Positions 32,801 through 44,678 of a stretch of DNA of 64,000 bases are shown here, piece by piece. How positions within the stretch are numbered: the stretch's first letter is position 1; every line of letters starts with the position of its first letter. The stretch spans positions 1-64,000 of the forward strand of contig JABYQR010000150.1 of NCBI GenBank assembly GCA_022592445.1, written 5' to 3'. Origin of the DNA: Cytidiella melzeri. Taxonomy: Eukaryota; Basidiomycota; Agaricomycetes; Polyporales; Irpicaceae. The position numbers were made by a program, and so were the translations under genes. Below the pieces are notes generated by a model. It was not told where the DNA came from. It saw nothing but the letters and a program-made list of their open reading frames with translations, and searched no databases.

Positions 32801-34318
32801 CAATTGGTTTAAGTCTATGAAACTTGAGGTTGATACACTAGAACAACTCGGCACTTGGGAATACTGTATCCCGCCGCCAAATGCCAACATTACTGGTTCT
32901 CGCTTTGTCTACAAGACTAAGTACGAACATGGTAAAGTTACTAAACTCAAGTCAAGACTTGTTGCACAAGGATACTGTCAGCGCAATGGTATTGATTACT
33001 ATGCAAACAACTTGTTCGCTCCAGTTGCGCGCATGAGTTCTATGCAACTCATACTTCACTTGCGGCTTCACTACACTTTGAGATTAACCAACTTGATGTT
33101 AAGTCCGCTTACTTATACAGTAAAATTTATCTTTGTCCGCCGCCTGGCGATCTACTGCCCAACTTGCCTAAGGGCTGGGTACTTAAACTACACTGAACTA
33201 TCTATGGCCTTGGACAAGCTGGACGTTGCTGGTACAAGGTACTATGCGATATACTTTTCCAACTCGGACTTCAGCGTTCAGACTACGATAACGCTGTCTT
33301 CTACCTTTACAGGGGAGACAAACTAATACTGATACTTGCTGTTCATGTCGACGATATTACTCTTTGTACTATTACTTCTGTCGTCGCTGAACAATTTGAG
33401 ATAGCACTTAGACAACATGTCGAGGTAACAAACGGTGGCACTATCCACTGGATGCTTGGCATGGAGATTGATTACGACAAAGCCTCTGGTGTTATCAAGC
33501 TTTGTCAACGCAATTATATTCAAACTATACTGAAACAAAACAACTTTGACCACGATTATACACACCGTACGCCTATGATACACGAGCACAACTTAGCCCC
33601 CCGTGACTCGAAAGAACCTTGTCAGGATGCTGATGCTATTAAACAATACATGTCTCTAGTCGGTGGTTTACAATATGTTGCTGACTGTACTCGACCAGAC
33701 GTTGCATACTGCACTGGTCAACTTCCACGATACTTAGCTGACCCTTCTAAGGAACACTTTGCTGCAGCTGAACAGTGTTACCAATACTTGAAGGGAACGT
33801 GCAATTACTGGCTTGTCCTAGGAAACCAAGCAACTACTACTAATAGTTCACTTGTCGGATACGCCGATTCTGACAGAATGACTACATATGGCAATAAACC
33901 AATAATGGGCTACACCTTCACATACAATGACTCGCTTATCTCTTGGCCAAGTAAGCGCGGTTCACTCGTAACACTATTTGTTACTGAAGCCAAACTATAT
34001 GCCTTAGCGCATGCGTCAACTGAGGCTATATATCTAAAGGCACTCATTGACGAACTACTGAACTTTACTATTGATCCTGTCAAAATGTATACTGACAGTG
34101 CATCAACTATTGCCATTGTTAGCTCGCCCGATGAGCAACATTTGCAACGAACTAAACACTTTGAAACTCGTAAGAATTTCATCAGCAATTGTGTACTCAA
34201 GAAGTATATAACTATTCATCACATATCTTCTAACAATCAACGTGCTGATACACTTACTAAAGCACTACCCCTCAAAAAACTCAAGCACTTCAATGAACTA
34301 CTTCATATTCGTGCTTGA
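29839..34318 (+). pseudogene. gag-pol: Copia gag-pol polyprotein, copy 2 (disrupted)
   Basis: Same domain order as copy 1, starting at ATG 29839. Disruptions differ. A deletion and frame change occur near 30960 in gag. About 90 bp covering much of the H-H-C-C pre-integrase finger are lost near 31890. Some 160 bp after the integrase core are lost near 32530. The protease loop reads DTGV instead of DTGA. RNase H reads TEAK instead of TEAE near 33985, which removes a likely catalytic Glu. The first integrase Asp (HIDVFG) and the CAA codon that is TAA in copy 1 are kept. The RT frame change and TGA near 33058 and 33197 are the same as in copy 1. Many changes in the 5' 1.2 kb are D-to-N, E-to-K and R-to-C/Q, i.e. 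C/G transitions. Confidence 0.9.
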
Positions 34319-34325
34319 AGGGGAG
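34317..34325 (+). other. Polypurine tract, copia copy 2
   Basis: GAAGGGGAG directly before the 3' LTR, as in copy 1. Confidence 0.85.
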
Positions 34326-34495
34326 TGTTCAACTATGATACTTAGACGCTTAACGCACTAGCGCTGTAGTTACCGTATATAAGACTTATTCTGATCAATG
34401 CAACAATACGCACTTTTGATCCCCAACTCCCACTGTGTGATCCCTCTCAGTCTTGCTCTCTAAACGTTCTTCTCTACTTTCATAGCCTTCTAACA
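34326..34495 (+). repeat. 3' LTR, copia copy 2
   Basis: 170 bp partner of the LTR at 29601, with about eight substitutions, mostly transitions. Confidence 0.93.
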
Positions 34496-34818
34496 GTACG
34501 GGTACTGTCGGGCAGAGCTACATGGCGGTTTGGAAGTACAATTTGCCAGAACACATCAAAACTCAGCATCCGGACTACTCGTGTGACGGAGTGGAGGCAG
34601 GCCTCGTCGTTACTGACCTCATACAGACAGGCCTCATCTCTATGGGAGAAGAGACTCAACTTGGTATTCCCGCGGACAGCATACCCTTCAAGCCAGACTT
34701 TGGTGTCAACTCAACTACTACAGAACTTCAAGGTCAGTGTTGTGAATGCGGAAAGTGCTCGGATACTAGTATAAGCACGGCCGCATCAGCCCCTTCCAAA
34801 AGGTTGCGCGTGTCTTAA

Positions 34819-36005
34819 TCATATATAACCAAACGTCGTCTTCATCGACATCTCAGTAGTCTATACCATGCACATCCACCGGATGAATGCTTTCATGAAC
34901 GAGCACAAGCTTAAAGACAGTCAAATGTATTCAACACGTCTAGAGGCAGGGATGTGATGCGCAGTCATAATCCCACTTGCCGTCGTAAGAACCTAAGACA
35001 CACGAGCAGAGCGAGTTAATCCAGGTGCAAAAGAGAAAGAGCACGATTAGCATAATGACTGTACCTAAGACACACAAGCAGAGCGAGTTAACTACAGGTA
35101 CAGGCTGTGAGCATATTGCGTATGTGAGGGACAACAAAGAATACTCACTCCAGGTGCGAAAGAGAAAGAGCACGATGGAGTGTCAGGAGCGGGGGTGAAG
35201 GTATATAAGACAGAGCCCTCAGGCGACCCAAAAAGGAAGATCTGTGATACAGATGTGTCCGCGTGAAGAAAGAACAATAGAGCGACCATATACGGAAAAC
35301 AAAAGAGAGTCCGGTAACTACGAGTCCGTGAGTTGGAGCTGAAAAGCCATTAGAGCTCATGAGTACATGGACACCGTAATCTTTACTTAGAGCTCAGTAT
35401 ATAGCTAATATTCAATTGTCAAATAGTTTTTCATACCCACAGTCATTCACCTATGCATTAACTCAACCTATACATTGTCGAAAGACTCATCGCCGTCGTG
35501 GTCTGTGGCCTCCCTTCGTGCCACCAATCATCAAGATCTAGTTCCTGATAAGGCAGGTAAGGGGGAGGGGGGGGGGACGGTCCCTTCAGGGACCCCGAAA
35601 CTTTTGCATTTGGTGTCTCAAAACTTTTACTTGCCTGCCTCTTGCAATATAAAGTAATATCTTTTTTTGATTATTTACCTGATGTCAACGTCTACTAAGT
35701 TCTATCACAGCCTGACATGACTGCACCAATATTCACACAAAGTCACTCGGGCATGAAAACGTATCTCTAAAGTGATGCTACAGTCTATGATCCAGAATAC
35801 ATGGTAAGTTGATACCAGGACGACCAGCGCAATTTTGAATAATCTTTACAAATTCAGCTTCTCAAGGTAGTCGAGGTTATCCGCTCGACTAAGCAACAAG
35901 TATTCCTGCAACGACGGGTATCTACAGAGTTGACATGGTAAGCGTGAGGCAAGAATCGCGAATAGCTGTGACATACCGACGTCGGTGTAAAGCTAGGACT
36001 ACCCT
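34819..36005. other. Repeat-bearing non-coding interval right of DDE gene
   Basis: No gene is seen. A block with CCTAAGACACACGAGCAGAGCGAGTTAA-type sequence is duplicated at about 34991 and 35065, and AGAGAAAGAGCACGAT recurs at 35032 and 35161. At 35551-35640 there is a small inverted repeat (AGGCAGGTAAG and CTTGCCTGCCT) enclosing a run of ten G and the hairpin GGTCCCTTCAGGGACC. These may be the end of the DDE-type element. Confidence 0.5.
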
Positions 36006-36995
36006 CTAAGCTCGCTCGAGAAGGTTACTGAGGCATCGCGCCACAATACCAGCCCCTTCCTCGACCATCTCCTTGTCTTCTTCGCTCACTCTAGCGAGTA
36101 GACGACTGAACCGATCTGGATGCCACCTACGAAGGGCGCTCTTCACGCGGTCCTTCATTGGATGGCCTTCAGAGTGCTGAGCGGAGAGAATGAACATCGC
36201 AATCCGAGCCGGTTGGATGTCTTCTACGACCCGTGGAGGGAACAGCATCGGCCAGGGCATCGTCGCAAACGTGAGCTGCTCCGATACTCCCTCTGTCGAA
36301 GTGATATGGCTCCAACGGTCTTCGTACTCCTTCCACCTCTTCTTCTCCATCTCTGCTCGCTGCGCCTTCTCACTCTCCTGTCTCCTCCGCTCCCGTTCTC
36401 TCTCCTCTTCCAGCACCTTACGTCTCTGGTAAGCAGCACGGCAACGTTCGCTCTCCCGCCGCTTCGCCTGCAACCGGTGTAGCTCGTCTTGAATGGCAGT
36501 ACCCAGCTCCTCCTGGACATACGCTGTCTGAAGCCTCACCCTCTCTCCCCTAATCCGCTGCCGATGTCTATCCTCCGCCTCGTCCAACTCGTCCAAGATC
36601 CTCACGTAGAACCGATGGTCAGATCCCACGCCTGGAAACCTGAGCCGCTCTCTTCTGTCTCTTTCTTGCTGCTTGTAGATCCACTGCACGCTCTCCTCGT
36701 TCCGTCGTGACATCTCCGTGATCTCTTGTTCCATGACCCAGGCGTAGGTCTTGGCCATGTGCGTCCATGGCTCGCTCTCTTTTCGGAGGCGGACGTAGTC
36801 TTGGGGAGCAGACGTGCGCGACCTCCGCGGTACGGATGGAGAAGCAACAGGTCGGGAGGCGTTGTTGGACGAGGTGCGCGAGAACGACGACGGGTTCAAG
36901 CTCTCGGGATGGTAGTGTGCATAGTTTCGTCGGTGGGGAAAGGAATCTGGGGCGTGTCGGATGTGCTCCATCGTCGGTTGAGTGTGGTAATGCAT
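36006..36995 (-). CDS. Coiled-coil protein with J-like (NFKBIL1-type) C-terminus
   Basis: A single 329-residue frame starts at ATG 36995. The first 60 residues are Ser/Pro-rich and probably disordered. Residues about 90-240 are dominated by Arg, Glu, Lys and Gln (EEERERERRRQESEKAQRAEMEKKRW), a long charged helix or coiled coil. The C-terminus has a PWP-like motif (TMPWPMLFPP), a conserved FILSAQHS and ALRRWHPDRF, then VEEGAGIVARCLSNLL. This RWHPDRF block with following helices resembles the J-like C-terminus found in NF-kappa-B inhibitor-like 1 proteins and is common in uncharacterised basidiomycete proteins. It lacks the HPD-plus-Gly context of a full Hsp40 J-domain, so co-chaperone activity is unsure. 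This is the first clearly host-type gene right of the repeats. Confidence 0.7.
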   Translation of the reverse strand: MHYHTQPTMEHIRHAPDSFPHRRNYAHYHPESLNPSSFSRTSSNNASRPVASPSVPRRSRTSAPQDYVRLRKESEPWTHMAKTYAWVMEQEITEMSRRNEESVQWIYKQQERDRRERLRFPGVGSDHRFYVRILDELDEAEDRHRQRIRGERVRLQTAYVQEELGTAIQDELHRLQAKRRESERCRAAYQRRKVLEEERERERRRQESEKAQRAEMEKKRWKEYEDRWSHITSTEGVSEQLTFATMPWPMLFPPRVVEDIQPARIAMFILSAQHSEGHPMKDRVKSALRRWHPDRFSRLLARVSEEDKEMVEEGAGIVARCLSNLLERA

Positions 36996-37818
36996 CTTTC
37001 GTTCTCGCGGGGTATGCGACGTCTTGTGTGAGCTGGAGGGTTCTGAAGGGAATGCATGTCCTGGAGAGGACGCATTTTTGTACCAACGACCCCCTCAGCT
37101 TGTTAGTATGAGAGGCGTCGTGGTGAACACCTTGCCTCCTCGTGCCGGAAACGGGACGTTCGGACGTTTGGTCGTAGGGTCATTCAGGGCGTCTTAGTCG
37201 TCCCGGTGTACTTGCCTACTTTATCTTGCTTCGTTTCGGTGTTGCAAAACACTTTCACAAAGCTTACAGAGGCCGAAGCACGATCGTATTCAGTTGGACC
37301 ATACAGACTTGAGCGAAGAACTCTTCCTCTTCACGCAACAACCACGCCGCGTGGTAAACACACAGCAGCGCTTTCGGGACGTGCATTCCCCTCGGTGAGT
37401 AAATGAACAACACGCGGAGAGAATAAGGAGGAATGCCTACAGAGCATTGACCCTAAAGGAGCAGTCGAGGATCGATCGGGAAGGCTCTCCGCTCCTGCTG
37501 CCATACTATGACTATGCGTTCGTCCGGTAAGGATCTAGGTCAACATGGCGGACCCCTCAAAGAAGTTCCAGCAGTTGCACAGGCATCTACCCCATATATT
37601 AAAGACTGCATTTGAAAAGACCCTTCCAAGCATCCGGACATACTACTATCGTAGCGATGAGAATATTGTACAGAGAGATCACTACCAAGTCCGTGCAGAG
37701 CAAAGTCTGGAAACCGAAGGAACGAACGATAAATAACCCCCAGTGTTCATACAAGTCAAGAGTTCAAAAGGGGAGCATGCAAGCAAATAGATCGTCCGAA
37801 CCCCATTGTACATGGGTA
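36996..37818. other. Intergenic interval
   Basis: Promoter side of the coiled-coil gene (minus strand) and downstream side of the DUF6534 gene. Short open frames on both strands lack family features. I see no RNA gene. Confidence 0.5.
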
Positions 37819-40050
37819 CTATGGATGCCTCCATGTTGCTTGTGGTGGTTTAGGCTCGGTGTCGTACGGTACTTCTCCCGTGTGATAACCAGGGGGATAC
37901 GGCCCGTCTTCCTCAGGTTCGCGATCAATAACACAGTCGACCGTCTGCTCCACATTAATTTCCATCTGTTGAGATTAATAAAAAGACAAAAAGAAAGGGA
38001 CATTGTCAGCGGCGCAGTTCCAACGAGGGATTCATATCGGAGGGATAGGGACCGCGAAGTGGTGATCATTCAACTTACCTTGGTGCCGGTCTGGTCGCGG
38101 TCAACCCGGTAAACGTCAGCCTGTTGAGTCATGGTCGTAGTGTCTGAATCCTCTCTTACTATTGAGATTTTGGAGAACCGTCTCAGGTTTGGAGAGAATG
38201 GGCCTATGGACGGTAAGTGGACGTCTCTCATGGACGAATGGGTTTGACGGAGCGTTTTGCGAGCGTTCAGTCTGTGAATGGCAGTTGGGGTTAATTTTTG
38301 CAATGGTGGCGACTCAAGACTGCGTAACGAAACTCACGAGGCGAGCAACGAGTTCGCGTATACTGTTTGGAGAGTCAATGATAAGACAGACGAGCGTCCA
38401 TGTGAGACTCACGTTTACTGATAGCAAAGTGAAGTCCCATGTAGATAAGCTTGTGGGGTGTAGCAAGCCACTACAACCAAGTCAGAATTCCGCAGAAGGA
38501 CAAGCTACTAGGGCAATCGCATACGAATATCAACGAAAGAATCGTCGCGATACTAAAGAAGCCGATCAGAATCAGCATCTGGTTCGAAGAGGAACAGTAC
38601 AAACCTTGTCAAGACGCCGTTTTCGATGGTGTAGTACATGACAGAGTCAATTATGCGATCCAAGCTGCTGGAAAGACGTCAACATAGTAATAAAACAGCT
38701 GATACAGCGGAACCAGAACTCACTCGCTTGTGCCTGTACGGCTTTGCTTCAGGAAGAAACACATCCCCGACGCGATGAGGACGTCTGCAACCGAAGAGAG
38801 AACTAATCCCAATGTAAATACCCACTGTCGTGATCGCGTGTCGTCAGAGGATTGCAGCAGCTGGATACGGCGACAGTCCTTACTCTGAACTTGTTCAAAA
38901 ATACCGAAAAGCTCTGGAGGTGAATCCTGCAAAAGCCGTTGATTAGTCCATGAGCGCGGACTGAGAAGGAATGATGGTGACTTGCATCTCTGCGGTTGTT
39001 ACTGTTCAACATGAGAAGAGGTCATCAGCAGGGCCAGATGCACGATCATCTCACAAAAGCTTTACCACATGCGGCCGCTGAGTCGACTGCCTTCAGCGAA
39101 CGCATCAAGGTGACGAGAGAAGTACATACCGAGTCGTAATAGTGCTACCAAGGCCTGTGCCGGGGGTACCATGGTGAGACACCGACCACTAGCGATCAAA
39201 GAAAGAACACATACAATAGGTAGAGACAAGAACGTGTTGCCTTTGCTGACTACAAACAAACCGTTCAGCACACATCGAGGTAATAGAGATACACTTACGC
39301 TTATGCAATCTATGTACGAAGAAACTTTTGTAGCAACGTCAGCACTCCAGAGTCTTGCCCTACATCGGTGGCAAGAGGGTCCTCACCAGTGCACAATGAA
39401 TGTAAGAGCTGCCTGGATTGGCTGGAGTCAGCCACGCCTGTTTGTGGGAAAGACAATGACATACCGTCGATGCTACAGACAGCTACGAGATGACCTGCTT
39501 AAGAAAAGATTACCACCAAAAACTTGACACACTCACCCCAAGAGACCTGCGGCGCTAACAGTCAACACTGGCTGGGTGCGGAAATAAATTAAATGTGCGC
39601 TGCGTACCAGTATATCTTGTCATGGGCGGTTTGAGACATGAAACCGTCTATGAGGTAATACCAGAGCGACACAGCAACCATGGCAGTGTGGAAAACGTCT
39701 AGTAGCCTGAGACGTGTGGTTCAATATCGGAGCTTGCTACGAGCTAACAGTTGGTTTATACATACCACGTCGTCAAGACCTATTGGGTATTACAATATGA
39801 ATGACAAGCAAACGGCAGGACGAAGGTATCATGTACTCACCAGACCTTTCACAGATGCTCTGTCCTTTTGATAAGTGCGCCCGTAGATGTATGCCTGCGT
39901 AGATACAGCACCGGAGAGGCTGTTCAAGTCAGCCTATAACGTACCGCGCGAGAGAAAGAGTCCCCATGATGCCACATACAAGGTGCTGGTCATCCCTCCG
40001 AGGAGCAGGGCACCAAAGGTCGCCGGCACATCGAACGAGACGTTCGCCAT
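37819..40050 (-). CDS. DUF6534 family multi-pass membrane protein
   Basis: I rebuilt a many-exon minus-strand gene. The start at ATG 40050 reads MANVSFDVPATFGALLLGG. The next exon has LSGAVSTQAYIYGRTYQKD. Then come VFHTAMVAVSLWYYLID (about 39640-39700), CYKSFFVHRLHKR, VLNGLFVVSKGNTFLSLPIV, and VFTLGLVLSSVADVLIASGM followed by CFFLKQSRTG (about 38750-38830). They are followed by LDRIIDSVMYYTIENGVLTR, a Y-MGLHFAI-K segment, LYANSLLAS and LNARKTLR. This succession of hydrophobic segments ending in FLxxSRTG...GxLT...NSLLAxLNAR is the signature of DUF6534, a basidiomycete-expanded, seven-helix-like family without known function. The cytosolic tail ends at TAG 37821-37819. Introns are about 50-110 bp. 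Exact splice positions in the middle (39000-39600) are uncertain. Confidence 0.7.
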
Positions 40051-40931
40051 CTGTGTACGCTGTCGTATATAAGGAGTGTTGAAGAGTGAAAGAAACGAGC
40101 AAAATAGACTTGACGTTTACACCTGGGTGTGCCAGACGGGATCCGGATGAGGAGCGAGGGATTGGTCGAGTGCCCCAGCGGAATTTATATTACAGTGAGT
40201 TTGCTTGGAAGCCATCGCAACCATATATCCATCGGGAATTTGGAAGCTTGTTCGCTCTAAAAAAACGCTTCCATTACGGTTACCGCTAGCCTGGAAGGGT
40301 TGTCTCCGTCCAGGGGCGGGATGTCCATCTGGAACAACTGGATCTGAAGAGACCCGGCGCAAACGAGTTGCATTGCGAGTACATAAGTACTCTGGCTTGC
40401 TCATTTTCAATAAGGCCCATCGCAGTCCAGCGAACAAGAGTGCGAACGTGCAAAAACCACGGCAAAAAGCTAAACAAATGTCTCCAGCTGCAGACGCTCT
40501 CCAAGTTGCTCACACGCACCGCCAATATGTTTGCCGCGACATCGCTCCAGGCCCGTCATCGCTTCCATCCAACTTAGCTATCCGCTGCCAGTGGCTTGTG
40601 CTCAGGACTTGCGGATGGCCGAGCGCGAAAGGTGTTGATTAAGCTTGGCAGTGTGGTGGCGCACTGCCAGTCAATGCCAAAATTATTGTTGCCAACGGTT
40701 CCTGTCTCGCACAGCTGACCACGCTACGGGCCATGGCCATCACCGCATGTTTCGGGGAAACTAATGCCATCTGCTCAAAAATCTCGGATGAATGTTCGTG
40801 TAACGCTGGCTTATAGCTTACACATAGCCAATCAGAGCACGCAGAAATCATAGAATGTCGCGTTCAATTACCACTCACGAGGGTGAACAAAAGCTAGTGT
40901 ACAGTACAATCATCAACGGTTCAAAAGGTCC
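40051..40931. other. Intergenic interval
   Basis: Region between the DUF6534 start and the polyubiquitin stop. A 145-codon plus-strand frame (40205-40642) has no recognisable features. No RNA gene was identified. Confidence 0.5.
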
Positions 40932-42363
<1,432 letters not shown>

Positions 42364-43109
42364 TGAAAGAACAAAGCCGTTGAGATCTGTATTCAAATCT
42401 CCAGAGACCACAGAGAATACTTGCGTTGCGTACAAATGAAGCTGGATGTGCGGTGTTCAAACTGAAGAGGGTGGTGGTTGAGGAGAGAGAGACGATGGCT
42501 ATCGCGCGACGCTTATGAAGCACGGGACACGGGCGGCTGGCATCGGTTGCGCCCGAGCGGTGTATAGAATTAGGCAATTCCTGTGGTTGACTCAGCCGTT
42601 GCCGTGAGCTGCGTTGCAGTGCGTGCTGTGTTGGCAGATAAGTACTTCAACGGAATAGCGGCGGTGTATTCGGTTCTGACAGCTGTTTGCACTGCAGGGA
42701 CAGCCACGGTGCATCTGTTGACACTGTAAGTAGTTGGAACACTACTATACCCTACTTTCACTGACGTGATTCGAGAAAGCAAGCCATCGCTTCATTGCTT
42801 TTATGAGGCTCTACATGATAAAGTAGGATACAGGAAACCTGCGTTGCGTTGGTATAAAAATGTATACACAGGGAGACATCGACAGAGTCCCAAAAGCCTT
42901 GATGGCTCGGAAGGATGATATAAATGGTGATATCAAACGAACGGCTGACAAAGGGGAGACGGGTACCACGATGGGTTGGTATAGACGATTGATGAGGAGA
43001 TCCAGAAACAACAGAGATGATAAATACGATATAACGTGATAGGTCGTAATGACAGTCTTCGTTGACAGTAATCGTCGTGGCTAGGAATGCACCCCTTGAC
43101 ACCGGTCGA
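42364..43109. other. Polyubiquitin promoter and intergenic interval
   Basis: Contains the probable 5' leader intron of the ubiquitin gene (acceptor at about 42365) and its promoter. No other gene is supported; minus-strand frames at 42758-43102 are weak. Confidence 0.5.
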
Positions 43110-44678
43110 TCACCGTCCAGCCATTGGCGTGATCTTTCGTCTGCTGGTTTCGACGTTTATTATCGGACTGGGCTTCAGCGATGATACCTGGTTGGTGGCC
43201 GGTGTGTCGCCCTCTGATGATAGCTGAGGATTGCGCGCGCGCGGATCGTCTGCGACGCCGGGTATCTCTCCATGTCTAGCCAGATGGTGCCAGTACAGAA
43301 CATCGCCCGCCTTCAGAGGTTCTAACTCAAGCGAGCCAATATTCGGATGCGATGCAGAACGTGTCCTGCTTGCAATCTGCGGCGTAATAGGATCCAGTGG
43401 GGGAGGCGATGACAACACAGAGAAGCTACTAGGTGACGCAGGAGGGTCTCGAATGCGATGGGACTGCCATTGAGATGGAGAGTCAAGTAAGCTCGCATTG
43501 GAATGACGTCGCCTTGTGGGAGTTGTGGGAGCCCGTGCCGGACTCAGCGTGGGAGATGACCTGTGCGCTTCTTCAGAGGGCGGCGAGGCTGTCGAGGGGC
43601 TTGGATGCGTAGGCGATAACACTAGGCGCGGCGAAAATGCAGGAGAGACAATGCCGATTTCCTCTGCGACGTAATGTCTCTGGGTGGCCACGATCTCTTT
43701 AGAGTAAAAGACGAATCGATGTCCATTGGTAGAGCGGTTTGTGACGGTCATTGAGGAAGTGCAACGAACGCATGGCACGACGATCATGTATCCCACACTG
43801 GTGCCGCAGCCATGACACCACAGCGTCTGAGTCAAGCATTCACAAGTCCTGCCAGCCGAGGGAGGCGGAGATATGTGTTCAACCTGGTCCATAGCGCTTG
43901 TACTTGACGCACTTGCACTTGTAGCCAGTCGCGCGGACGTAGGACTGGAGGCTACAGTCATGGGCTGTGTGGAGCAGTTGATCGGCATTGCATCCGTGGA
44001 ATAAAGAGGGACATGGGGGCGCAGAAGGAGGACCGCCTGTATGAGACATTAGTTGGCGTCCTAACATTTTCCCGGTGATTGAACTCTTCATTTAACACTC
44101 ACCTTCATTCCCCTGTTCGTCAAAAACATCCCACAAGACTGGCAGTCCACAATCCACACTTTATGCAGGATTTGTGGGGGAGAAGGCACGCCAGTGGTTG
44201 GAGGACGCGGGAGCCACCCTGTTGCAGCAGAGGGAAGAGTAGAGAGCGGATACGGGAACTGCCACTGTGCATGGGTACGTTGCATAGGGAGCGACGTGTG
44301 GGCATAGCTGGCATTGAAGCTCGTCAAAGGATTATGGCTGACATGCATGTGTACTGTCGGCGCATGTGGATGGTGACCTGGTGCGTCGAAAGGAAAGTAG
44401 TAGTCAGGGATATGGCCATAGAACTCAGACGTTCGTGGCTGCCCATTGTCCCGCCGAGGATAGGAAGGAGAGAACGCGCGGTGCTGTGGAGGGGACAGCG
44501 ATGCTCTGTCCGCGGCGACCAGCGGTGAGAGCGTCCTGGCGGGCATCGCAGACGACGTCGACGGCTTTGGCGAGGATGGCGGCGAGTCGTGCGACAAAAG
44601 AAAGACGATGCCCGCCGTAGGAGGTGGAGGTGAGAGGAGAGGAGGGATATGTACTGGTCGACAGCGGCTTGCGCGCAT
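43110..44678 (-). CDS. FAM72-family protein with Pro/Ser-rich extensions
   Basis: Two exons, 44678-44103 and 44036-43110, join in frame at a GTGAGT intron. The conserved FAM72 core is split over the junction: VWIVDCQSCGMFLTNRGMK / AVLLLRPHVPLYSTDAMP, then CECLTQTLWCHGCG and VGYMIVVPCVRCTSS, then GHRFVFYSKEI. Paired cysteines (CQSC, CHGC, CVRC) suggest zinc binding. The animal protein FAM72A is small and controls the uracil glycosylase UNG2. Here about 180 residues precede and 180 follow the core, both Pro/Ser-rich. The longer frame begins at GTG, so I chose the first in-frame ATG at 44678. Function in fungi is not established. Confidence 0.85.

Larger units (their letters stand above)
29601..34495 (+). 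mobile_element. Ty1/copia retrotransposon, copy 2 (4.9 kb)
   Basis: LTRs at 29601-29770 and 34326-34495 differ at about eight of 170 positions by eye, so this copy is older than copy 1. The target duplication is GTACA (29596-29600) and GTACG (34496-34500). It has the same primer-binding site and polypurine tract as copy 1. Its LTRs belong to a different subfamily from copy 1, yet about 1.3 kb of pol is nearly identical. Confidence 0.93.
25622..34818 (+). pseudogene. RNase H-fold (DDE-like) transposase gene, broken by stops and a copia insertion
   Basis: I recognise a large uncharacterised agaricomycete family but have no accepted name for it. It has an N-terminal CPGIPLDW and Cys-rich start, SYS-VSLLVLRLGGQKLL, then a first acidic site in CVQWDEV, GGLCREHS, a second in FASDGDAGRR, LNLQVGDDDVTGDFDWKHELKR, and a third in AGDDQLETLFGRV, resembling the D-D-E of transposases. 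C-terminal zinc-like pairs (CYQCLKK, CGFCGH, CTIPGC) and AVWKYNLPEH end the protein. Exons are about 25622-25975, 26027-26996, 27049-29088, 29145-29332, 29397-29600 and 34496-34818. In-frame stops: TGA at 26084, 26126 and 28923 (CGA would fit each), and TAG near 29521. Copia copy 2 interrupts the last exon with a GTACA/GTACG duplication. No terminal repeats were found for this element. Confidence 0.65.
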
